A stretch of DNA of 64,000 nt from Azonexus sp. (lineage in GTDB: Bacteria > Pseudomonadota > Gammaproteobacteria > Burkholderiales > Rhodocyclaceae). Under the pieces are notes generated by a model, which ran no database searches, was not told the origin of the DNA, and was given only the letters and a program-made list of their open reading frames with translations. The position numbers were made by a program, and so were the translations under genes. How positions within the stretch are numbered: the stretch's first letter is position 1; the number at the start of each line of letters is the position of its first letter. Shown here in pieces: positions 48,760 to 55,223 of this stretch. The stretch lies in contig JAGOBB010000012.1 of the NCBI GenBank assembly GCA_017983615.1, forward strand, positions 1 through 64,000, read 5' to 3'.

Positions 48760-49893
48760 ATGCATGCCATCGACCGCCGCAGCTTCCTGAAAACCTGCGC
48801 CGCCCTCGGTGCCCTCGGCCTGGCCGGCCGTACGCTGGCCGCCACCGAGGCCAGCGGCGCCCTGATCGGCGCCGCCTGGCGCGGGCCCAATCCGAGCGAC
48901 CCGTATTTTGCCGGCGTGCTCCATGCCGACTGGGCGAGCAAGAAAATCAGCATCCGCTACGCCGTGCCGCTGCCGACCCGCCCGCACGGCATCCTGCCCG
49001 AGGCCGACGGTGGCCTGCTCGTCGCTGGCGTCCGGCCCGGTTCGTGGATGTTGCGCTGCGATGGTGAGGGCAGGGTGACCGCCCGGGTCGATCTCGACGC
49101 CGGGCAGTCGACCCGCCTCAACGGCCACGCCATCGTCGCCCCGGCCGGCGACCGGCTGTACACCACCGAGACCGATTTCGCCACCGGCCGCGGCCGGATC
49201 GGCGTGCGCGAACGCGACAGTCTGAAGAAGATCGCCGAATGGGACAGCCACGGCATCGAGCCGCACCAGGCGCTGGTCGACGACAACGGCCATCTGGTCA
49301 TCGCCAACGGTGGCATCCCGCGCACCCGGGCCGACAAGAAGATCGACCTCGACAAGATGGAGGCCTCGCTGGTCCGCCTCGACGGGCGTAGCGGCGAACT
49401 GCTCCGTCAGTGGAAACTGGACGACCCCCGGCTCAGCCTGCGTCACCTGGCCTGGAGCGCAGACCGCAGCGGCGCCCGGCATCTCGGCGTCGCCATGCAG
49501 GCCGAACACGACAGCGCTGAACAGCGCGCCGCCGCACCCATCCTCGCCGTGCTCGATGGCGACGAACTCTATGTGCCGACCCGCGCCAACGACGGTGTCG
49601 GCTACGCCGGCGACATCGCCGCGGCTTTCGGCGGCGGCTTCGCGCTGTCCAGCAACCAGGTCGGTGTCGTCCAGCTCTGGCACCCGGCGACGCCGGAAAA
49701 ACTGACCTCCATCGTCGAACTCAAGGAAGCCTATGCCCTGGCCGACTGGCCCGGCCCGCAGGCCAGCGGCGGCGTGCTGGTGTCGACCGGCCTCGGCCTG
49801 GTGCGCTGGCATCCGACCGCCAAGCCGCTGTTCCTTGCCTGGCCGCAGCCGATGGCGCTGGACAACCATTGGGTGCTGGTCGGCGAGGCTTGA
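48760..49893 (+). CDS. DUF1513 family periplasmic protein, Tat signal
   Basis: This 377-residue protein starts with a twin-arginine signal (IDRRSFLKTCAALGALG). It continues as a beta-propeller-like domain of the DUF1513 type (RPHGILPEADGGLLVAG, TTETDFATGRGRIGVR, EPHQALVDDNGHLVIANGG). DUF1513 proteins occur with imelysin-type iron-uptake clusters; their biochemical role is unknown. It lies 13 bp after the iron-binding protein gene with AAAGGAA at 6 bases. A bidirectional terminator follows. Confidence 0.83.
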   Translation: MHAIDRRSFLKTCAALGALGLAGRTLAATEASGALIGAAWRGPNPSDPYFAGVLHADWASKKISIRYAVPLPTRPHGILPEADGGLLVAGVRPGSWMLRCDGEGRVTARVDLDAGQSTRLNGHAIVAPAGDRLYTTETDFATGRGRIGVRERDSLKKIAEWDSHGIEPHQALVDDNGHLVIANGGIPRTRADKKIDLDKMEASLVRLDGRSGELLRQWKLDDPRLSLRHLAWSADRSGARHLGVAMQAEHDSAEQRAAAPILAVLDGDELYVPTRANDGVGYAGDIAAAFGGGFALSSNQVGVVQLWHPATPEKLTSIVELKEAYALADWPGPQASGGVLVSTGLGLVRWHPTAKPLFLAWPQPMALDNHWVLVGEA

Positions 49894-49911
49894 GAGGGCC
49901 AGCCGCAAACG

Positions 49912-49937
49912 AAAAGGGCGCCGTGCGGCGCCCTTTT
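49912..49937. terminator. Bidirectional terminator between the DUF1513 gene and bfd
   Basis: The long perfect stem GGGCGCCG/CGGCGCCC with a 2-base loop is flanked by AAAA and TTTTT, serving both converging genes. Confidence 0.88.
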
Positions 49938-49957
49938 TCATGAGGTCGAGAGGAAAA

Positions 49958-50161
49958 TCAGGCGGCCTTGCGCAATGCCTTGGCCGGCTTGCCCATTTCG
50001 CCATGCGCCTCGCGCAGGCATTCGTGGGCACAGGAGGCGCAGCGGCCGCAGTCGCGGGTGACGCCGAGTTCGCGACGCAAATCCTTCAGCGTCCGGGCGC
50101 CGCCTTGCGCGGCCTCGCGAATCTGGGTGTCGGTGACTGCCTTGCAGACGCAGACGTACAT
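49958..50161 (-). CDS. bfd: Bacterioferritin-associated ferredoxin
   Basis: This 67-residue [2Fe-2S] protein reduces bacterioferritin to release iron. Ligands are in MYVCVCKAVTD (CXC) and DCGRCASC (CX2C, within CX2CX2C). Fur-like boxes lie upstream (50186-50232), consistent with induction under iron limitation. It is convergent with the DUF1513 gene and ~230 bp downstream of bfrB in gene direction, but separated from it by a terminator. Confidence 0.93.
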   Translation of the reverse strand: MYVCVCKAVTDTQIREAAQGGARTLKDLRRELGVTRDCGRCASCAHECLREAHGEMGKPAKALRKAA

Positions 50162-50185
50162 GCACTGCCTCCTGATATTTACTTA

Positions 50186-50232
50186 AATGCGAACAATTCT
50201 TATTCTAGGCTGTTGAGAATGATTGTCAACAA
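50186..50232 (-). promoter_or_regulatory. Two Fur-box-like sites upstream of bfd
   Basis: AATGCGAACAATTCTTATT (50186-50204) and TTGAGAATGATTGTCAACAA (50213-50232) resemble the Fur consensus GATAATGATAATCATTATC-type repeats. They would cover the bfd promoter. Confidence 0.7.
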
Positions 50233-50256
50233 CGATTTTTACGTACGGATTGCACT

Positions 50257-50298
50257 TCGGTTTTGTGCCATTTCCGACAGGCGACCGTAGCATTTTCA
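50257..50298 (-). repeat. Dispersed repeat copy 12, intergenic, degenerate
   Basis: The reverse complement reads AAAATGCTACGGTCGCC, then a degenerate tail with GGCACAAAACCGAA. It lies between bfd and the bfr pair. Confidence 0.65.
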
Positions 50299-50341
50299 AG
50301 TCTCAGCATTTGTTGGGCCAGAGGGGAAAGAAGCGCGCAGA

Positions 50342-50373
50342 AAAGAAAAAAGCCGCAGGCAGGCTGCGGCTTT
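50342..50373 (-). terminator. Intrinsic terminator of the bacterioferritin genes
   Basis: Stem AAAGCCGCAG/CTGCGGCTTT with a 5-base loop is followed on the minus strand by TTTTTTC. Confidence 0.85.
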
Positions 50374-50393
50374 CGGGGGCAGGGCCGGGGACT

Positions 50394-50876
50394 TCAGCCT
50401 TCGCCGGGTTCCATGTGCGCCTGCAGGTAATTCGGCAGGGTGACGTCCTTGATCAGGCTCTGTTGGGTTTCCAGCCAGTCGATAGCTTCCTCGCAGTGTT
50501 CGAGCAGTTCTTCCAGAAGGTCGCGGCTGACGTAGTCCTGCAGTTCCTCGCACAGGGCGATGGTTTCGACCAGCAGCGGGCGCTGGATCTCGCGCTCGTA
50601 TTTGAGGTCGCCCTGCAGGCACTCGACGACGTTTTCGCCGATCAGCAGCTTGCCGAGGTTCTGCAGGTTGGGCAGGCCTTCGAGGAAGAGGACGCGTTCG
50701 ATGATCTCGTCGGCTTCCTTCATGACGCGGATCGACTGCTTGTACTGGTAGTCGTTGAGCTTTTCCAGGCCCCAGTTGCGGAACATCCGGGCGTGCAGGA
50801 AATACTGGTTGATCGAGGTCAGTTCGTTCTTCAGCACCTTGTTCAGGGCGTCGATGACTTTCTTGTCGCCTTTCAT
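50394..50876 (-). CDS. bfrB: Bacterioferritin, haem-binding subunit lacking ferroxidase ligands
   Basis: This 160-residue ferritin-fold protein aligns with E. coli Bfr. The haem-ligand Met52 is kept (IRVMKEAD), but ferroxidase residues Glu51 and His54 are replaced (Val, Glu), and Glu127/His130 become Cys/Ala (EHCEEAIDW). Glu18 and Glu94 remain. It should bind haem at subunit dimers yet not oxidise iron itself, so it probably co-assembles with the product of the adjacent gene (12 bp upstream). The name bfrB is by analogy with two-subunit systems. A terminator follows. Confidence 0.88.
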   Translation of the reverse strand: MKGDKKVIDALNKVLKNELTSINQYFLHARMFRNWGLEKLNDYQYKQSIRVMKEADEIIERVLFLEGLPNLQNLGKLLIGENVVECLQGDLKYEREIQRPLLVETIALCEELQDYVSRDLLEELLEHCEEAIDWLETQQSLIKDVTLPNYLQAHMEPGEG

Positions 50877-50888
50877 CGTCGTCGCTCC

Positions 50889-51371
50889 TTAAACCGGGGT
50901 CGAGCCTATCTGGCTCTGCTGGTAGTTGGCGAGGCCGACCAGTTCGATCAGCTTGATCTGCTTTTCGAGGTAGTAAGCATGGTCCATCTCGGTGTCGTCG
51001 AGCTGGACGACCAGCATGTCGCGGCTGACGTAATCCTGGGCCTTTTCGCAGGCGGCGATGGCTTTTTTCAATTCACCGACCACCTTGTATTCGACGGCGA
51101 GGTCGGACTTGAGCATTTCGGGAACGGTCTTGCCGATCTTCAGGCCTTCGCGCTTGGAGAGGTCGGGCTTGCCTTCGAGGAAGAGGATGCGCTGGATCAG
51201 CGCGCGGGCGTGTGTGCGCTCGTGGTCGGATTCGTGAATGGCCTTGTCGGCCAGATGCTGGAAGCCCATATCGGCATACATCTCGCCGTGGATCAGGTAC
51301 TGGTCGATGGCGGTCAGTTCGCCGGCCAGCAGTCCGTTGAGGATGTCGATGATTTTCTTGTCGCCTTTCAT
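50889..51371 (-). CDS. bfrA: Bacterioferritin, ferroxidase subunit lacking the haem ligand
   Basis: This 160-residue bacterioferritin keeps the diiron ferroxidase ligands Glu18 (AGELTAIDQY), Glu51 and His54 (HERTHARA), Glu94 (LAVEYK), Glu127 and His130 (TEMDHAYYLE). Met52 is Arg, so haem binding is not expected. It complements the downstream subunit: one does the iron chemistry, the other carries haem for electron entry from Bfd. The repeated CCAGCC motif lies 33-60 bp upstream. The symbol is by analogy. Confidence 0.9.
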   Translation of the reverse strand: MKGDKKIIDILNGLLAGELTAIDQYLIHGEMYADMGFQHLADKAIHESDHERTHARALIQRILFLEGKPDLSKREGLKIGKTVPEMLKSDLAVEYKVVGELKKAIAACEKAQDYVSRDMLVVQLDDTEMDHAYYLEKQIKLIELVGLANYQQSQIGSTPV

Positions 51372-51403
51372 GGCTTTCTCCAGAAGTCGTGGGGAATGGA
51401 AAG

Positions 51404-51431
51404 GGCTGGCTGGCAGAACTCGGCTGGCTTG
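51404..51431 (-). promoter_or_regulatory. CAAGCCAGCC...GCCAGCCAGCC motif ahead of bfrA
   Basis: On the gene strand: CAAGCCAGCC, 6 bases, then TGCCAGCCAGCC. It is nearly the same as 45269-45294 and lies 33 bp before the bfrA start. Confidence 0.45.
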
Positions 51432-51528
51432 CCTGAACAGCCATTCTAGACGCCGGGCGGTAGCTTTTCCACCCGCATATGCCGTCCGACCGCAGGCTTG
51501 AGCACCGGTTCCACCTCGCCATCAGTTT

Positions 51529-51600
51529 GGGCAAATGCTATCCCCCAAGGGGACTTCCTGCGGGGCGCGGTCGGCCCCCAAAAATGGCCAAAATCGAAAT
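51529..51600 (+). repeat. Dispersed repeat copy 13, long variant
   Basis: GGGCAAATGCTA, a ~27-base insert containing CCCCCAAGGGG and ACTTCCTGCGG, then GCGGTCGGCCCCC and the A-rich tail ending GGCCAAAATCGAAAT. Confidence 0.8.
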
Positions 51601-51641
51601 TCCGTCCCGGGTGTCAGCAAATTGGCGATTGCCACAATCAG

Positions 51642-52349
51642 TCAGGGCAAGACGCGGCGCAAGGCACGAATGCGTTCCCACAGCACGGCCTTGGGCAGGG
51701 AGATCGCCATGGCCTGCATGCAGCGCTCCAGCCAGCCATGACGGGTCTGCAACTTGTCGATGGCTTTTTCCAGGTCGCGGCATATTGCCTGGCCGTAAGT
51801 CTGCTCGGCCTTGGTCACCACCTGGCGCAACAGGGGCAGGGTGGGGCGCATCATGGCCAGGTCGATCACATCCCGACTGAAAACGCCGTCGTCGCTCCAG
51901 CGGTCGGCATTGGCCAGCAGCTTGCTGGTCGCCAGATCGAGCCGCGACAGGGTGGCGATCCCGCACACCTCGTCGCTCGCCGCCGGAACCTCCAGCGCTA
52001 TCCGCGCTTCGAGCACGATTTCAAACTTGATCGGCTGATCGGCCACCAACAGGCTCGTCCTGATCCCGTATTGATCGGCCCGACACTCGCGGGCCTGTAT
52101 GAAGGCGGTGCTTCCGGCGCGCAGCAGGCCGGCAAAGCCGGCCGGCCCGATCAGCAACTTGCGCAGGGAACGATAGCTGGCGACATCGGAAACCAGAAAA
52201 TCGATATCCACCGATTCCCGATATTCGCCGCAACGTAGCGCAATCGCCGTGCCGCTGCCGAACAGGCAGTTCGCTTCGCGTAACAACCGGCCATCCAGCG
52301 CCGACAAAACCGAAGCAATCCGGCGGTGGTGCAGGCGTTCAAACACCAC
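51642..52349 (-). CDS. AbiEii/AbiGii-type nucleotidyltransferase toxin
   Basis: This ~235-residue protein has the nucleotidyltransferase signature GSGTAIAL...ESVDIDFLV (GS, then DXD near residue 49) and further acidic or basic motifs typical of the AbiEii toxin family (LATSKLLANADRW). Such toxins transfer nucleotides to tRNA acceptor ends and cause growth arrest. GTG start with GGAG at 5 bases; it overlaps the antitoxin stop by 11 bp. Here the antitoxin is an XRE-type protein rather than the usual AbiEi. Confidence 0.82.
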   Translation of the reverse strand: MVFERLHHRRIASVLSALDGRLLREANCLFGSGTAIALRCGEYRESVDIDFLVSDVASYRSLRKLLIGPAGFAGLLRAGSTAFIQARECRADQYGIRTSLLVADQPIKFEIVLEARIALEVPAASDEVCGIATLSRLDLATSKLLANADRWSDDGVFSRDVIDLAMMRPTLPLLRQVVTKAEQTYGQAICRDLEKAIDKLQTRHGWLERCMQAMAISLPKAVLWERIRALRRVLP

Positions 52350-52842
52350 CGGCTCCGGGTGAATCCGGGTCGCCGAAAACCAGCCGCAGGGCAGCGATCA
52401 AATTTTGTTCGTGCGGCAACAAGGCCGCCTCGTCAACATGCCGCCAGTTGCGCTCGTAGATTCCATGCGCCTCCTGCGGCGTCAGTTCATCCATCCCCTG
52501 CACCTGCCAGGCCAACTGCTTCAACTGCGGGTAATCGGCCAGCCGGACACGCGCCGGCAACCAGCCGGCCTTGTCGTCGGCGAAATTGTCGCTTGGCGCC
52601 TCGCCTGCATCCGTTGCCGATAAGTTCATTCCCAGCGCCGCCAGCACATTCAGGTAAGCCCCCATCGTCACCGACGGTTCGCCCTGCTCGATGCGATGCA
52701 CGCTCACCCGAGACATCCCCGCCGCCTCGGCCAGCGCCGTTGCGCTCACCTTCAGCGCCTTGCGACGCGCCCGAATGCGCGTGCCGAGCGCAGCAAGCTG
52801 CTCGGTAACGGTAGAGGAATTGGGTGGGGCTTTGGCTGGCAT
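52339..52842 (-). CDS. XRE-family antitoxin/repressor
   Basis: This ~167-residue protein has an N-terminal helix-turn-helix (RIRARRKALKVSATALAEAAG, MSRVSVHRIEQGE, about 25-80). The C-terminal ~80 residues (LTPQEAHGIYERNWRHVD) form the likely toxin-binding part. It precedes and overlaps the AbiEii-like toxin, the usual order. The start is uncertain: ATG 52842 (used), ATG 52854 or TTG 52863; the latter two lie in the 46-bp operator palindrome. Confidence 0.82.
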   Translation of the reverse strand: MPAKAPPNSSTVTEQLAALGTRIRARRKALKVSATALAEAAGMSRVSVHRIEQGEPSVTMGAYLNVLAALGMNLSATDAGEAPSDNFADDKAGWLPARVRLADYPQLKQLAWQVQGMDELTPQEAHGIYERNWRHVDEAALLPHEQNLIAALRLVFGDPDSPGAGGV

Positions 52843-52845
52843 AGT

Positions 52846-52891
52846 GTTTCTCATACTAGACAAATAGATGTATTTGTCAATATTGAGAAAC
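52846..52891. promoter_or_regulatory. Nested operator palindrome of the XRE/AbiEii module
   Basis: Perfect 8-bp outer arms GTTTCTCA/TGAGAAAC and perfect 8-bp inner arms GACAAATA/TATTTGTC are arranged 8-5-8-4-8-5-8. It covers the antitoxin start region and is the likely autoregulatory operator. Confidence 0.85.
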
Positions 52892-52916
52892 AGATATTCG
52901 GCTTAGCGCTTGGCGC

Positions 52917-53321
52917 CTATATCGAGATCGTCTGCCCGGCAGGTGGCAGGCGATAGACCTTCATTTCCGTATCCGGCATCAGCGAATTCAGGAACAGGCT
53001 GAATATCGAAATGAACAGGCTGGCAAAGAAGGCCGTCCAGAACCCGGAAATCGTGAAGCCGGGCACCAGCTTGGCGACCAGCAGCAAGAGCAGCGCATTG
53101 ATCACGAGCAGGAAGAAGCCCAGCGTCAGCAAGGTCAGCGGCAGCGTCAGCACGACCAGCAACGGCCAGAGCACGGCATTGACAAAGCCTAGCAGCAGGG
53201 CCGAGACGATCAGCGACGAGGTGCTGGCGAAGCGGATGCCGTTGAAGACGAGGCTGGCCACCCACAGGGAAAGGGCGGTAATGCCCCACTGGATCAAGAA
53301 GCCGGTCAGGTTGGCGAGCAT
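52917..53321 (-). CDS. Phage holin family IV-type (YvlD-like) membrane protein
   Basis: This 134-residue protein has four membrane helices and the family pattern NGIRFASTSSLIVSALLLGFVNAVLWP / LTLGFFLLVINALLLLLVAKLVPGF. Despite the holin name it is a common chromosomal membrane protein of unknown role. Its 5' end overlaps the ParE toxin gene's 3' end by 16 bp, so it may be carried on the toxin-antitoxin transcript. Confidence 0.85.
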   Translation of the reverse strand: MLANLTGFLIQWGITALSLWVASLVFNGIRFASTSSLIVSALLLGFVNAVLWPLLVVLTLPLTLLTLGFFLLVINALLLLLVAKLVPGFTISGFWTAFFASLFISIFSLFLNSLMPDTEMKVYRLPPAGQTISI

Positions 53322-53599
53322 GGGAATTGCCGTTTGGTATGAACTACGTTCAGGACGACAATCGCGTCATCCCGGATTTGGACGAAAACCACGTAGGGGA
53401 GTTTGTTGACGACCAGCTCGTGGGTGTCCGGCACGCGGTCACTTTTTCTGATCCGTTCGACAAAGGGCGGGAGCGATTCGATTTCGGCGATGATCCGCCG
53501 TTCCACCGCGGCGGCGGTGCGGGGGCTGGCTTCCTGGTAGTAATAGACGAGAATTTCCTCAAGGTCGCTGAGCGCCTCGTCGGTCCACAGTATGCGCAT
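53306..53599 (-). CDS. RelE/ParE family toxin
   Basis: This 97-residue toxin has the RelE/ParE fold pattern WTDEALSDLEEILVYYYQEAS, ERIRKSDRVPDTHELVV and YVVFVQIRDDAIVVLNVVH. It lies 2 bp after the Phd-type antitoxin gene. Whether it acts on gyrase or mRNA cannot be told. Confidence 0.9.
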   Translation of the reverse strand: MRILWTDEALSDLEEILVYYYQEASPRTAAAVERRIIAEIESLPPFVERIRKSDRVPDTHELVVNKLPYVVFVQIRDDAIVVLNVVHTKRQFPCSPT

Positions 53600-53601
53600 C
53601 G

Positions 53602-53913
53602 TTACCCGGTTTTGCCGAGGCGTGCGGCGAGCTGGTCTTTCAGGAGCGACATCGCTTCGCTGTGCTCACTCAGCTTGGTTTCGCCGGAGGCGACGCGTTC
53701 CATCGTCCGATTCACCTTGCCGAACAGCCATTCGTCGTAGCCCGACTCCTTGTCGATGAAGAAATCGGAAAACAAGGTGTCGGCAGCGTCTTCGACCGAA
53801 ATCATGATGCCGACCGGGCGGTCGTTCTTGGTGACGACGACGGGCTCCCGACGGGCGGTGTCGAGAAACTCGCCGAAGTGATTCTTGGCGTCGCGGGCGG
53901 TCATGACTTTCAT
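53602..53913 (-). CDS. Phd/YefM family antitoxin
   Basis: This 103-residue antitoxin has the Phd/YefM N-terminal DNA-binding domain (KVMTARDAKNHFGEFLDTA, PVVVTKNDRPVGIMIS). An acidic C-terminal tail wraps the toxin. The start at 53913 has AGAGG at 7 bases; ATG 53919 is too close to it. A 22-bp palindrome upstream is its likely operator. Confidence 0.88.
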   Translation of the reverse strand: MKVMTARDAKNHFGEFLDTARREPVVVTKNDRPVGIMISVEDAADTLFSDFFIDKESGYDEWLFGKVNRTMERVASGETKLSEHSEAMSLLKDQLAARLGKTG

Positions 53914-53938
53914 GGTCATACCTCTGGGGGTTGGTTGT

Positions 53939-53960
53939 GTCCATTGTAGCCATAATGGAC
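53939..53960. promoter_or_regulatory. Operator palindrome of the Phd/ParE module
   Basis: GTCCATT, 8 bases, AATGGAC: a perfect 7-bp inverted repeat 26 bp upstream of the antitoxin start. Confidence 0.7.
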
Positions 53961-53990
53961 ATTCCGGCAAGCATCTGTCGATGCACCCTC

Positions 53991-54235
53991 ACCAGACAAA
54001 AATACCAGCGTCCAGATCGTCGCGATCAGCCCGACCGGCAGCATGGCCAGCCCGGGAATTGATTTTTTTGGGCAAATTTGCCGCTGACCGTAGGATTAGC
54101 TAGAAAACCAGCCACAGGCTGCCCATAAAGCCTGCGCCGAGCCGGGCGATGCGAAGGTAGGCAGCCAGCCGAGCCATATTTGCTTGGCCTTCAGGTGGGT
54201 GACGGTGAGCATCGAAAAGCCGAGAATGACGCTGG
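53991..54235 (-). pseudogene. Partial duplicate of the ftrD 3' end
   Basis: This segment aligns end to end with 57098-57346, the last ~82 codons of ftrD. Translation still shows SVILGFSMLTVTHLKAKQ and IWLGWLPTF, against SVILGLSMLTVTHLKAEH and LWLGWLPTF in ftrD. It has scattered mismatches and a one-base loss near the stop codon. It has no start and is not a gene. Together with ftrD it brackets the helicase/AbiC-like pair like a pair of direct repeats. Confidence 0.88.
54057..54102 (-). repeat. Dispersed repeat copy 14, in the ftrD duplicate
   Basis: The reverse complement reads TCCTACGGTCAGCGG, then an A-rich tail with GCCCAAAAAAATCAATT. It is the diverged counterpart of copy 15, so the repeat was in ftrD before the duplication. 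Confidence 0.75.
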
Positions 54236-54305
54236 AAAAGGTCTGACCCCTATTGTTTCCTATTGTTTCGCGGGTTTGATCAGCCGGACCCAAATTATTC
54301 TATCT
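54236..54305. other. Left junction of the inserted cassette
   Basis: Homology to ftrD stops at 54235. The next bases, AAGGTCTGACCCC followed by two CTATTGTTTC copies, resemble GGGGTCAGACC-type sequences seen next to REP-associated or IS elements (recognised by eye only). Confidence 0.4.
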
Positions 54306-55223
54306 TCACCCAAGAGCCCCGCTGTAATAGCTCTTGTGGCTTGGGTCCAGCAAAAGATCAATATCCAAATTCTGAAAAAACTCATACTTATTTGCAAGCG
54401 GCCAAAATTTCTTATAGCCGTACGGACTTACCCCATTGTAAAAAAACAATAATAATTCGTACGTTGAAAGTTGTGCTCTTAATATCCTACAAAATCTTCT
54501 TTTCTCGCTATCAGGAAGATCTGATTCGTCAATAAATCGAATCAAATGGTATACCGTTCTAAAATAATGCCCTACATCTGCTTGATGCTCCATAAAGAGG
54601 TAAACATAGGCCTTGACTGCATCTTGGGCTGGTCCTCCTCGTGATGTGACAAGTTCAGAGTAGTCAGTTTGATTTATAACCCTTTCTATTCTGGAGCGTA
54701 GTGCTTCGCTCCGAACGGATCCATCTCCTTTTTTGAAATGTGCATATGCATTTTTTAGAGTTGAATTAAAAAAATAACTAAAGCAATCCCTGCCTTGACG
54801 AATAACAACGCCTTCCCTGTTGCGGATATCTAATAGTTTTATATTGTCTTGGTACGCTCCAAGAAGGGCAAAAAAACTGCTCTCAAATACTTGGCGCTTG
54901 ATTGTCAAATTTTGTGCCTCAAGCTGCTCCTTTTGCCCCCGTATTTCGATTCTTGTACTTTCCAATTCCTCTCGCTGTAAAGATAACTCCTCTCTCTGCA
55001 GGAGAATCGTATAAATTAGGCCGGCAAAAGCAAACGCTGAAAATAGAGCATTAATTGCACCAAACATATCTCCAAGTTGCCCTGCTTTGGTAAGGTCGTG
55101 GTCAACCAATAGCGGCACCAGCGCAAAACTGGCAAATCCATAAAACACCCAAAGAAGGAATAAGCCTCCAAGCAGTTTTAACAAAGTAGATATCCCAAAT
55201 TTTTTCGATGATTCATTAGTCAT
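54306..55223 (-). CDS. AbiC-like (putAbiC) membrane protein, putative phage defence
   Basis: This 305-residue protein has two N-terminal membrane helices (about 12-35 and 50-72) with GDMFGAINALFSAFAFAGL. A coiled coil follows (about 75-110, LQREELSLQREELESTRIEI), then a cytoplasmic domain with SSFFALLGAYQDN and YFRTVYHLIRFID. This is the pattern of the putative phage abortive infection family. Low G+C and codon use differ sharply from the housekeeping genes, a sign of transfer. The ATG lies inside the helicase gene's last codons (8-bp overlap), so the two are translationally coupled. Confidence 0.8.
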   Translation of the reverse strand: MTNESSKKFGISTLLKLLGGLFLLWVFYGFASFALVPLLVDHDLTKAGQLGDMFGAINALFSAFAFAGLIYTILLQREELSLQREELESTRIEIRGQKEQLEAQNLTIKRQVFESSFFALLGAYQDNIKLLDIRNREGVVIRQGRDCFSYFFNSTLKNAYAHFKKGDGSVRSEALRSRIERVINQTDYSELVTSRGGPAQDAVKAYVYLFMEHQADVGHYFRTVYHLIRFIDESDLPDSEKRRFCRILRAQLSTYELLLFFYNGVSPYGYKKFWPLANKYEFFQNLDIDLLLDPSHKSYYSGALG

